Shown: positions 14,586-21,250 of the stretch, in pieces
Position numbering within the stretch: position 1 is the stretch's first letter
Layout of the letters: the number at the start of each line of letters is the position of its first letter
The notes under the pieces: generated by a model
Seen by the model: only the letters and a program-made list of their open reading frames with translations
Told to the model about the DNA's origin: nothing
Databases searched by the model: none
Assembly: GCA_024689365.1 (NCBI GenBank)
Contig: JAILDQ010000048.1
Location: 1 to 32,135, forward strand
Reading direction: 5' to 3'
Origin: Treponema sp.
GTDB lineage: Bacteria > Spirochaetota > Spirochaetia > Treponematales > Treponemataceae
Length of the DNA stretch: 32,135 nucleotides
Made by a program: the position numbers and the translations under genes

Positions 14586-17462
14586 TTATGAAAGTCCAAG
14601 CTCGTCAAAAAGTTTTTTGTATGTGACAAAGTGCTCGGATTTAGCAAACTCCGTGATTTTGTCTTCCGGCAAATTCTCAAGCAATTGATCCATATATGAA
14701 AGAACAGAAACGATTTCCGTCTTAAGGTTCTTTGAAATCGAAGTTGTTTCCATGGCGCTTGGAGCGGCAGCCACTGTCTTTTCAACTTCCGGCTCGGCGC
14801 TTGGCTCTTCTTCGATTGTTGGCTCGTCAACAGAACTTTCGTCCATGATTGTCGGCTCGGCGTTTTCTTCAACAGTCGGCTCTTCGGCGATTGTCGGCTC
14901 TGAGCTTTCTTCAGCGAACGCGTCTTCCGCAACAGGCTCGTCAAAGATTGACATGTCAACTTCTTCGCCTGACTCGTCTTGAGCAACAGTCGGGTCTTCC
15001 GTCAACGCGCTTTCGTCCAAGGTTTCAGGAACAGGCTCTTCGTTTGCGTCGTCGTCAAGGTTGAATTCGTCGTCCAAAGACTTTGAGTTTTCGTACGCGT
15101 CTTTTTCCGCCAAAGCGTCGTCAACGATGTCTGATTCAACAGCGTCGGCTTCGTCAAAGGCGGCGTGAATGTCGTCTCCTACAGAAACCGAAACGTCGTC
15201 GGTGTCTTCCTGCAAGGAAATGTTTTCCTTCATAATGTCGGAAACTGAATTTTCGTAAGCGTCTTTTTCGGCTAGGGCAGTGTCTGTGATTTCAGATTCA
15301 ACAGCGTCGGCCTCGTCAAAGGCGGCGTTGATGTCGTCTCCGATTGAAACTGAAACGTTGTCGGAATCTTCTTGCAATGAAACGTTTTCTTTTACAATGT
15401 CGTCAACGCTTACGACTGTTTCGTCGCCTTCGCTTTCGGTCGGCATGTCCTGTTCCATATATTCGATTTTTTCATCGTCAAGGGAATCGGCGATTGAAAC
15501 GTCTTCCTGCATGATTTCGTCAACGGCTTCCGCGTTAATGCTTTCTTCAGGAAGGCTGTCCATCGGCTCGTCCGTGTTTACGACAGAATCCATCAAATCG
15601 CTGCTTGAAGACTCAACCGTGATGTCGTCTTCAACTTTCGGAACGCTGATTTCTTCAGGAAGAACGTTTTCCTCGCCAAACTCGTCGGTGGTTCCGGCCA
15701 AGTCTTCAGGAGTGATTTCAGCGCTTTCGATTTTTGGCTCTTCCATGTCGGCTTCATTGAAGTTCATCGTGATGTCTTCGCCGCCGATTGAAGTTTCGTC
15801 AAATTCGGGCTCGGCCATTTCTTCAACGGCAGGCTCTTGGTCAAAGGAAACTTCTTCTTCAACAGGCTCTTCGTCTGTTTCAGGAGCCGCGTCTTCTGTG
15901 GAGAATTCCGCGTTGCTCAAAATGTTTGTCAACTCGTTGCCGCTTAATGCGATTGTGTCGTCCCCGTCGTCGTCGGCGCCAAAGAAGCCCATGTCTTCTT
16001 CTGGGGCGCTTTCAGTCTTCGCGGCTGGAATAGGGGCAGTTCCGGCCGCTGCAGTAGGGCGGTCTTTCAATTCCTCAAAGTCGCTCTTAAGATTTTTGAT
16101 TTCGTCTTTAAGGTTTGAAAGCTCGCCCATGATTTGGCTGAGGATTTCCTGGCCTTTTTGGTTGATTTCAAGATTCTGTTCCGCGTTTTGCGCGCTTTCG
16201 TTTTCAATGCTCATAGTCTCGCCTTCGTCAATTTCCGTGTCGTCAGAACTTTCAACATTGCCCATTACAACATCCTGCACGCTGGGGACTTTTGAATCGT
16301 CGTCAGCTGAAACTTTCATGTCGTAATCAACAACCTCTTTCTTCGGAGCGCTTCCGCCGTCCGGTCCGTTCGTCATTCCAATGTTAGCGTCGTCGTCGTC
16401 AAATCCAAAGTCGCTCAAGTCGATTTCTTCTGTGTCGCCAGACAAAGCTTCTTGCGGCGCGGCAGGCTTTGGACTTTGGTCATTTCCAAAATTGTCGAAC
16501 ATATCGTCCGCGGAAGCCGTCGCTTCCGCAACAGGCGCGGCTGCTTCAGGAGCCGGGCTTTCCTCGTCTTCTTCCTGAATGATTTCCTCGGCGTTGTCGT
16601 CAAAGCTTACGTCGATGTCAAGGGATTTTTGGTCCTCGATTTCTTCAGGCTTTGTTTCTTTCTTGGCGGGTGCGTCGTCCATGAAGGCGCTCAAGTCAAC
16701 GTCGCCGTCTGAACCTCCGTCCATAAAGGCGCTGAGGTCAACGTCGCCGTCGGGGGCGGAGCTTGCGTCTGAGCCGCCGTCCATAAAAGCGTCCAAGTCA
16801 ACTTCTCCGTCGGGAGTTGAGTCTACGCTTGAAGAATCGCTCATAAAGTCATCCAGGTCAACTTCGCCGTCAGGAATGTCGTCAAGGCTGACTTCTTCCG
16901 TGGCGCCTGTGTCGGCCGGAATGTCGGCGGCCGTTTCTTCCGCGGCGCTTTCTTCAGGAAGGCTTTCGTCTGTCGTGATGTCAAGGCCGTCAATGTTAAA
17001 GTCGTCCATGCCGTCTTCAACTGCCGGCTCTTCAACGGCGGCTTCTTCCGTCGGGATTTCTTGGTTTTCAGTTATGTTCAAAAGTTCGTCAGGGCTAAGG
17101 GTTGTGTCGGCGTTTTCGTCTTCGCCGCCTTCCATGCTTCCTGTTATGTTTGAAAGTTCGTCAGGGCTGAGGGTTGTGTCTGTGTTCTCGTCTTCTTCAA
17201 CGCCCGAGCTTTCTTCCGCGGGGATGTCGATGTCAATGTCAAGGTCGGAGATTTCGTTTTGTTCGGGGGCAGGGGATTCGTTCAAGTCTTCCGCGGTCAT
17301 CGGGAATTCGATGTCGTTGAACATGTCGTCGTCGGAAGGCAAATCGATGTCGTCAATCGCGTTTTCAGGAATTTCGTTGGAGTCGCCTTTTATGTCTTTA
17401 GGCGTGTTTTTCACCCAAACGCCGTATTTGTCGAGGTCTTTTGAATCAGTTGAATCGCTCAT
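14586..17462 (-). CDS. large acidic repeat protein (958 aa) with coiled coil and conserved C-terminal helical domain
   Basis: 958 residues, extremely rich in Glu, Asp, Ser and Ala, with no signal peptide or membrane helix. Visible modules in order are: two DTTLSPDEL(S/L)NIT motifs 24 residues apart (95-107, 119-131); four DG(E/D)VDL(D/S)(D/A)FM repeats (198-261); a coiled coil at about 423-466; a related ALSGNELTNIL motif at 505-515; a 54-residue tandem duplication (689-742, 743-796); Pro-Thr-Glu repeats at about 855-895; and a compact helical C-terminus (about 908-958). It looks like an intrinsically disordered scaffold with short docking motifs and one folded end. I know no function for it. 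The ATG has an AAGGGGA Shine-Dalgarno. It is the first gene of the five-gene minus-strand operon. Confidence 0.85.
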   Translation of the reverse strand: MSDSTDSKDLDKYGVWVKNTPKDIKGDSNEIPENAIDDIDLPSDDDMFNDIEFPMTAEDLNESPAPEQNEISDLDIDIDIPAEESSGVEEDENTDTTLSPDELSNITGSMEGGEDENADTTLSPDELLNITENQEIPTEEAAVEEPAVEDGMDDFNIDGLDITTDESLPEESAAEETAADIPADTGATEEVSLDDIPDGEVDLDDFMSDSSSVDSTPDGEVDLDAFMDGGSDASSAPDGDVDLSAFMDGGSDGDVDLSAFMDDAPAKKETKPEEIEDQKSLDIDVSFDDNAEEIIQEEDEESPAPEAAAPVAEATASADDMFDNFGNDQSPKPAAPQEALSGDTEEIDLSDFGFDDDDANIGMTNGPDGGSAPKKEVVDYDMKVSADDDSKVPSVQDVVMGNVESSDDTEIDEGETMSIENESAQNAEQNLEINQKGQEILSQIMGELSNLKDEIKNLKSDFEELKDRPTAAAGTAPIPAAKTESAPEEDMGFFGADDDGDDTIALSGNELTNILSNAEFSTEDAAPETDEEPVEEEVSFDQEPAVEEMAEPEFDETSIGGEDITMNFNEADMEEPKIESAEITPEDLAGTTDEFGEENVLPEEISVPKVEDDITVESSSSDLMDSVVNTDEPMDSLPEESINAEAVDEIMQEDVSIADSLDDEKIEYMEQDMPTESEGDETVVSVDDIVKENVSLQEDSDNVSVSIGDDINAAFDEADAVESEITDTALAEKDAYENSVSDIMKENISLQEDTDDVSVSVGDDIHAAFDEADAVESDIVDDALAEKDAYENSKSLDDEFNLDDDANEEPVPETLDESALTEDPTVAQDESGEEVDMSIFDEPVAEDAFAEESSEPTIAEEPTVEENAEPTIMDESSVDEPTIEEEPSAEPEVEKTVAAAPSAMETTSISKNLKTEIVSVLSYMDQLLENLPEDKITEFAKSEHFVTYKKLFDELGLS
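15075..15398 (-). repeat. 54-residue (162-bp) tandem duplication inside the 958-aa gene
   Basis: Residues 689-742 and 743-796 are two adjacent copies of one unit. Each contains (V/M)KEN(V/I)SLQED, VSVS(I/V)GDDI, AAFDEADAVES and ALAEKDAYENS. Most differences are conservative, so the duplication is not brand new. A partial earlier version (IMQEDVSIADS, about 650-660) precedes it. Confidence 0.85.
16680..16871 (-). repeat. four-copy VDL-x-x-FM repeat in the 958-aa protein
   Basis: DGEVDLDDFM, DGEVDLDAFM, DGDVDLSAFM and DGDVDLSAFM begin at residues 198, 218, 238 and 252. Spacing is 20, 20 and 14 residues, with Ser-rich linkers between. A related EIDLSDFGF appears at 346-354. They look like repeated short linear binding motifs in a disordered chain. 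Confidence 0.8.
17070..17192 (-). repeat. two-copy LSPDEL motif repeat in the 958-aa protein
   Basis: Residues 91-107 and 115-131 repeat DEN(T/A)DTTLSPDEL(S/L)NIT with a 24-residue period. A third, looser copy (DTIALSGNELTNIL) lies at 502-515. The core resembles the LSQ-x-E-I-D-x-L docking peptide at the N-terminus of FliM, but this similarity is short and could be chance. Confidence 0.7.
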
Positions 17463-17487
17463 ATATATTCCCCTTTATAAACTTTTC

Positions 17488-17513
17488 ATTATATTATCGG
17501 CCTTTATTGACAA
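17488..17513 (-). promoter_or_regulatory. candidate promoter of the five-gene minus-strand operon
   Basis: TATAAT is read on the minus strand at 17493-17488. TTGTCA (17513-17508) lies upstream, but the spacer is only 14 bases, shorter than usual. Transcription from this -10 would start near 17481 and include the AAGGGGA Shine-Dalgarno. The -35 assignment is the weak part. Confidence 0.3.
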
Positions 17514-17537
17514 AAACCGCGCATTTTTCTTTATACT
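17507..17537 (+). promoter_or_regulatory. candidate promoter of the FtsB-like gene and the Sua5/YrdC-type gene
   Basis: A perfect TTGACA (17507-17512) is followed by TATACT (17532-17537) with a 19-base spacer. Its -35 overlaps the -35 proposed for the divergent operon. A GATAAT at 17601-17606, nine bases before the ATG, is an alternative -10 without a good -35. The rest of the 17463-17615 intergenic region is AT-rich with no other feature seen. Confidence 0.35.
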
Positions 17538-17615
17538 TTTATTCATTATATTGTATCACATATTTAAAAAAAATCCAATAAGAAATTTGATTTTTTTTCC
17601 GATAATGAATTCATA

Positions 17616-18116
17616 ATGAAAACGGCCAAATATTTGCCTGCCTTGCTTGCGGGAACCTTAGTCTACGCTTTGCTTTCGATTTTTTGGGGCCAAAGCGGAA
17701 TTTGGGCGCAAAGGCAGCTTGAAGAACAAAAAAAGTCGATTAGCGCCCACACGCAAGAAATTCAGCGGATAAACGATGAATTGAATCTTGAAAAGACCGC
17801 CATTCGCGACGACGCTGACGTTATCGCCGCCTACGCGAGAAAGTTGGATTATGTTTTTGAGGACGAAAAGCTGGTCAAAATAAAGGGCCTGGCCGTTTCC
17901 GAGCCTTTGATGTACGACACTGGCACTGTTCTTAAAAGCGTTCCCGTCGCTTATGTTAGCGAATGGTTTTGCAAGGGAGCCGGACTCGCCGTCGGCCTTT
18001 TGCTGGCTTTTGCCATTTTCTTGTTCGACATTTCCTACGGAATAAAGTCTTTCTCAAAGAAAAAGCGTTTTGAGACCATAGAGGGAATTCCCGTTTATGA
18101 CGTTGCTCAAGTCTGA
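17616..18116 (+). CDS. FtsB/DivIC-like two-TM coiled-coil membrane protein
   Basis: 166 residues. A membrane helix at about 7-24 is followed by a coiled coil at about 31-65 (QLEEQKKSISAHTQEIQRIN and on). A short stretch rich in charged residues with an AYARKLDYVFEDEKLVKI segment comes next; this is like the post-coil part of FtsB/DivIC (septum formation initiator family). Unlike normal FtsB (about 100 aa, one helix), it has a second membrane helix at about 121-141 and a basic tail. It could be a divisome subunit at the septum or an unrelated coiled-coil protein; the architecture supports the first only moderately. No clear Shine-Dalgarno precedes the ATG. The last 20 bases overlap the next gene, implying co-expression. 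Confidence 0.7.
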   Translation: MKTAKYLPALLAGTLVYALLSIFWGQSGIWAQRQLEEQKKSISAHTQEIQRINDELNLEKTAIRDDADVIAAYARKLDYVFEDEKLVKIKGLAVSEPLMYDTGTVLKSVPVAYVSEWFCKGAGLAVGLLLAFAIFLFDISYGIKSFSKKKRFETIEGIPVYDVAQV

Positions 18117-18687
18117 AAAAGACAGCGCCCAAAAAGCGGCCCAAGCCCTCTTGCAGGGAAAAATTGCGGTTTTGCCCACCGACACGGTCTACGGCTTTAG
18201 CGCCCTTGCGATTTTGGACAAGAAAAAGTCGGGCTTGGACCTTCAAATCGACAAAATAAAGGAAAGCCCTTCCTCAAAACCCTTGATCGAGCTGATTTCA
18301 AGGCCAAAAGACATTTTCCGCTACACCGACCAGGAGATTCCGCAAAAAGTTTTTGAAAAATGGCCCGGCCCCCTTACAGTCATTGTTCAAAACAACGAAT
18401 GGTATAAGGACTTGACCGGCCGTGAAAAGACCGCCTTTCGCTGTCCTGGCGACGAATGGTTGCGGGAAGTGATTTTTCTGTGCGAAAGCCCTATATATTC
18501 GACTAGCGTGAATCTTTCAGGAAAGGCCGTCCTTGAATCGGAAGCCGCGATTTGGGGAGAATTTGGCGGTCAAATAGACCTTTTTGTCAAAGACGGAGAC
18601 AAAAAAAACGCTCTGCCTAGCACAATTGTCGCGATTGAGGACGGAAAGCCTTGCTTGGTTCGTCAAGGCGCCGTCAAAATCGACTGA
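18097..18687 (+). CDS. Sua5/YciO/YrdC-family protein, probable L-threonylcarbamoyladenylate synthase
   Basis: 196 residues, a single YrdC domain without the extra Sua5 C-terminal domain. Family motifs include LPTDTVYGFS (26-35), KIKESPSSKPL (53-63), KWPGPLTVIV (88-97), FRCPGDEW (114-121) and STSVNLSG (135-142). TsaC/YwlC makes threonylcarbamoyl-AMP from threonine, bicarbonate and ATP for the t6A37 tRNA modification. The usual K-x-R of the nucleotide/substrate site reads K-I-K here, a conservative change. A YciO-type paralogue of unknown role cannot be ruled out, so no symbol is given. The ATG at 18097 lies within the end of the FtsB-like gene, and GAGGGA about ten bases upstream can serve as Shine-Dalgarno. 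It ends two bases before the convergent GT8 gene. Confidence 0.87.
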   Translation: MTLLKSEKDSAQKAAQALLQGKIAVLPTDTVYGFSALAILDKKKSGLDLQIDKIKESPSSKPLIELISRPKDIFRYTDQEIPQKVFEKWPGPLTVIVQNNEWYKDLTGREKTAFRCPGDEWLREVIFLCESPIYSTSVNLSGKAVLESEAAIWGEFGGQIDLFVKDGDKKNALPSTIVAIEDGKPCLVRQGAVKID

Positions 18688-18689
18688 TT

Positions 18690-19529
18690 TTATTCGTTTT
18701 CCAGCTCAAACTTGCGCTTTAAGTAAACGTATTCGTAGAGAATGTCGTCAAAATTCTCGTAGCCAAAAATCTTGTGGACTTTTGTGATTCTCCATTGCTT
18801 TATGTTGTCAACGTGGGGATAAGGAAGCCAAAAAAGCCTTTTTGAAAAATGCCTTATAACTGTATCTTTGTATAGGAATTTTTGATCGTTAAAGCGCTGC
18901 TTCAAGATTTTTTGTTTAGTCGTGCTTAAAATGATTGCGCTTTCGTCGGCGAACAGGAGTTTTCTGTGTTTCAAGATTTCCCTGGCTTTTTTCAATAGGC
19001 CTGTTTTTTTGCATTCCTCAAGGTTGAACAAAATCACGCCGGCGTTGATGAACTTCCTTCTAAAAAAGAGGATGATTTTTCCGTAATGGTCGCGGGCGGC
19101 GGCGTATTCATAGCCCTCGATGTCTGTGTCCCACAAAAGCCTTACGTCACGGTTGAACAAGAGGTCGATGTCAAGATACAAAAGTTTTTTTGGCATGTCG
19201 GGAACCATGTCCGCGAAAAGCCTTATGAGCGTGTATGGTGAGCAGTAGCATTGCTCGTTGGGGCAGGAATCAAATTCCGCTTTGTAAATGTCGGTCACGT
19301 CGGTTTTTGTCACTTTGTTTTGCGGGTTGTAAGATTTTGCAGTCTTGTCCAAAAAGCCTATCATTTTGTCGCTTATGCAAGTGTATTCGGGCTTTATGTG
19401 GGAAACGTCCATTGTCCAAACATGAAAGTTAAAGGGCTCGTCGCTTTTTGTTCGCTTTAAAATTGAAAGCATGCAAGTCAAGATTCCGTCAAAAATCTTT
19501 GAGTTTCCGCAAAACAAAATGTCAATCAT
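18690..19529 (-). CDS. glycosyltransferase family 8 protein
   Basis: 279 residues, no signal peptide, probably cytosolic at the inner face of the membrane. The GT8 (retaining, GT-A fold) pattern is clear: an N-terminal DILFCGN strand, the metal- and nucleotide-binding DID at 120-122 in LLYLDIDLLFN, the INAGVILFN block at 161-169, and an ADESAI segment that fits the DQD-like region. An IRHFSK segment is at the place of the later catalytic His. Such enzymes add Glc or Gal to lipopolysaccharide, glycolipid or protein acceptors. The start overlaps the acyltransferase stop by 8 bases, so the pair is an operon, suggesting work on a membrane glycolipid. Donor and acceptor are not readable from the sequence. 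Confidence 0.85.
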   Translation of the reverse strand: MIDILFCGNSKIFDGILTCMLSILKRTKSDEPFNFHVWTMDVSHIKPEYTCISDKMIGFLDKTAKSYNPQNKVTKTDVTDIYKAEFDSCPNEQCYCSPYTLIRLFADMVPDMPKKLLYLDIDLLFNRDVRLLWDTDIEGYEYAAARDHYGKIILFFRRKFINAGVILFNLEECKKTGLLKKAREILKHRKLLFADESAIILSTTKQKILKQRFNDQKFLYKDTVIRHFSKRLFWLPYPHVDNIKQWRITKVHKIFGYENFDDILYEYVYLKRKFELENE

Positions 19530-20319
19530 CGCTTTTTTCCTTTTTTATGTATTGAATTATCTCAATGTCGCTGTTTTGGCTTCTTTTTGTCATCGCCTCG
19601 TAAACCCTGTTCCTCAAGTCAAGGCGCGCTTCTTTGCTTGGAAGGTTTCCGTCGGCGTAAAAGGGGCCGTCAACGTAAGTTACCATTCTTGGATTTTTTG
19701 AAAAGCGCCTTTTTTGGTAAGTGTTGGTGAAGCAGTAAACCGCCGCCTTGAATTGCATGGGGTACCTAAACGACAGGTCTGAAAAAGGCCGTATTTTTGT
19801 GTAGTAAGGCCAAATGTGCGCCTCTGGATAAACGCAAACGGCTTGCTTTTCCTCGGCCCTGACCTTTAGAATGTTCATAAAATTTTTGGCGGCCCCCAAG
19901 TTGTCGGGAAGCGGAAGGGCGCCCAAAATTCTTGTTTTCAATCCCAAGCCCGGTATGGAAACGTTGTTGGCATGGACAATTACGTAGACACCTTTTGGGA
20001 AGGCGACAAAAGTCGGAATCAAGGCGTCGGCGATTGGATTGGTGTGGTTTCCGAAAATGTAAAGGGGCCCTTTTGGAGCCTTTTTCATAACGGCGCGGTT
20101 TACGATTTTGTGCCTGTATTTTAATTTTAGCCAAAGCCAGGCGATTGGCATTGAAAAAATCCTGTACCAAAAAAAGCGCTTGGCGTTCCAGCAAAAGCCG
20201 CTTTTTCCGTAGTCGTAGTTTTGGTCAATCGGAATGGCTTTTATTTGCATTTCAGAAAATTCGTCGTTCAATTCGTCGGAGTAATAGATGACGCGCTTTT
20301 CTTCTTGCTTCTTTTTCAT
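19522..20319 (-). CDS. lysophospholipid / 1-acyl-glycerol-3-phosphate acyltransferase-like protein (LPLAT)
   Basis: 265 residues from ATG 20317-20319; a GTG at 20356-20358 would add 13 residues but has poor spacing. The acyltransferase block reads GNHTNPIADA (90-99), so His and Asp are five residues apart rather than the four of the common HX4D box. I recall related bacterial LPLATs with this NHTxxIAD form. YPEAHIWPYYTKIRPF (164-179) replaces the usual FPEGTRS block and sits in the same sub-family. A hydrophobic segment at about 50-66 may dip into the membrane. The likely reaction is acyl transfer to a lysophosphatidate-type acceptor in membrane lipid synthesis. It is transcribed with the GT8 gene. 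The exact acceptor is unsure. Confidence 0.83.
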   Translation of the reverse strand: MKKKQEEKRVIYYSDELNDEFSEMQIKAIPIDQNYDYGKSGFCWNAKRFFWYRIFSMPIAWLWLKLKYRHKIVNRAVMKKAPKGPLYIFGNHTNPIADALIPTFVAFPKGVYVIVHANNVSIPGLGLKTRILGALPLPDNLGAAKNFMNILKVRAEEKQAVCVYPEAHIWPYYTKIRPFSDLSFRYPMQFKAAVYCFTNTYQKRRFSKNPRMVTYVDGPFYADGNLPSKEARLDLRNRVYEAMTKRSQNSDIEIIQYIKKEKSDD

Positions 20320-20366
20320 AGGCGAAACTCTATCATTTTTTCTAAAAAAAGTATACACTTGCCTTC

Positions 20367-21191
20367 ATGAAAAAGAATCATAATAAAGGCGCCTTTGTTT
20401 TTGCGATTTTTGCCCTTGGAATTTTTTCCGCGTTTTCTGAGATTTCTCCTTCCGTCCAAAAAAACGTTGACGATTTTATGGACTTGCGGATGAAGGTTTC
20501 CGGCCTTTCGCAAAACGAGGCCTTGCCAAAAATCGAGGCTTTTGAAAAAGGCTTGAATGCCAATTCGTCTTCGTTCACCGACGAGGAAAGCCTTGTCTTG
20601 GAAAATTTCATTGTAATGGAAAAATACAATTTTTTGCGGAAGTCTCCCTCGCAAAAGGATTATCTAAAAAAGACCTTGAAAGCGCTGAAAGAAAAAAACG
20701 AAGCGTGGTTTGAAAGTCATGGCGAGGCTTCCGCCGGCAAGTGGCTTTTGGCTACAAGCGCCGACGTGACTTCTTGCTATATGTCTTATTCTTGGGCGGA
20801 AGTCATGAAAAGCGGCTTGGCCTTGCGCGATAAATACAAGGCCTCTGTCGAGCTTGACAAAAATTTCGCTTACGGTTGGATGAACCTTGGCCAATGGAAT
20901 TATTGGGCTCCTGCAATCAACGGCGGCGGCGGAAAGAAGGCAAGCGAGGCTTTTGAAAATGCCTATGCGAGCGCGAAAAATCCCGCCGAAAAATTTTTTG
21001 CCTGCATTTTCTTGTCTCAATTTTTGTTTGAGGAAAAGAACTTTGAGCGCTCAAAGCTTTTGCTCGACCAAGCGGAAGCCCAAAATCCCGGAAGCGCGAG
21101 CGTTGCCTTTTTGCGAAAAATCAATCAAGAGGACGGCGACTCCTTTTTTGAATGGAACAAAAAGCACAACCAAATGGAAAAGGACAAGTAG
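20367..21191 (+). CDS. secreted TPR-like protein, TatT-like
   Basis: 274 residues. It has a basic N-terminus, a hydrophobic core and a likely signal peptidase I site after SAFS (residue 24). There is no lipobox cysteine, so the product should be free in the periplasm. The C-terminal half contains paired helices with AYGWMNLGQWNYW, a poly-glycine INGGGG turn and an ASEAFENAYASA helix. This resembles TPR-type periplasmic proteins of the TatT group (the TRAP-transporter T component known from T. pallidum TP0956), but no TRAP transporter is nearby. The ATG at 20367 lacks a Shine-Dalgarno; a TATACA nine bases upstream could make it near-leaderless. It is divergent from the acyltransferase gene. 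Function is uncertain. Confidence 0.72.
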   Translation: MKKNHNKGAFVFAIFALGIFSAFSEISPSVQKNVDDFMDLRMKVSGLSQNEALPKIEAFEKGLNANSSSFTDEESLVLENFIVMEKYNFLRKSPSQKDYLKKTLKALKEKNEAWFESHGEASAGKWLLATSADVTSCYMSYSWAEVMKSGLALRDKYKASVELDKNFAYGWMNLGQWNYWAPAINGGGGKKASEAFENAYASAKNPAEKFFACIFLSQFLFEEKNFERSKLLLDQAEAQNPGSASVAFLRKINQEDGDSFFEWNKKHNQMEKDK

Positions 21192-21214
21192 CCTTTTGCA
21201 AAAGCGCGTTCCGC

Positions 21215-21243
21215 TTGCAAGTTTGCCCTAAAAGCGCTAGTCT
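21215..21243 (+). promoter_or_regulatory. candidate promoter of the RlmI-like gene and miaA
   Basis: TTGCAA (21215-21220) is followed after 17 bases by TAGTCT (21238-21243). The -10 is only half-consensus. A start near 21250 would give a leaderless mRNA beginning at the ATG of 21251, where no Shine-Dalgarno is present. Confidence 0.33.
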
Positions 21244-21250
21244 AACTTCT

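Noticed and set aside
15280-16326. 348-codon open frame on the plus strand, Ser-rich
   Set aside because: It is the antisense of the Glu/Asp/Ala-rich 958-aa gene. Low-complexity acidic codons read in reverse give Ser-rich open frames. It has no ribosome-binding site and no domain.
17463-17615. Possible small RNA in the AT-rich intergenic region
   Set aside because: Only promoter-like hexamers are seen; no stable hairpin with a T-run that would define a transcript.
16579-17616. 345-codon plus-strand open frame rich in Ser/Pro
   Set aside because: Same antisense effect over the N-terminal half of the acidic gene. Its last part only crosses the intergenic region.
18083-18092. GGGAATTCCC palindrome upstream of the Sua5/YrdC-type gene
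   Set aside because: It lies inside the FtsB-like coding sequence, is short, and has no partner site. Likely chance, with GAGGGA acting as Shine-Dalgarno.
21152-21250. 33-codon extension of the RlmI-like methyltransferase
   Set aside because: It overlaps the end of the preceding gene in another frame and precedes the PUA-like start. No similarity to the family.
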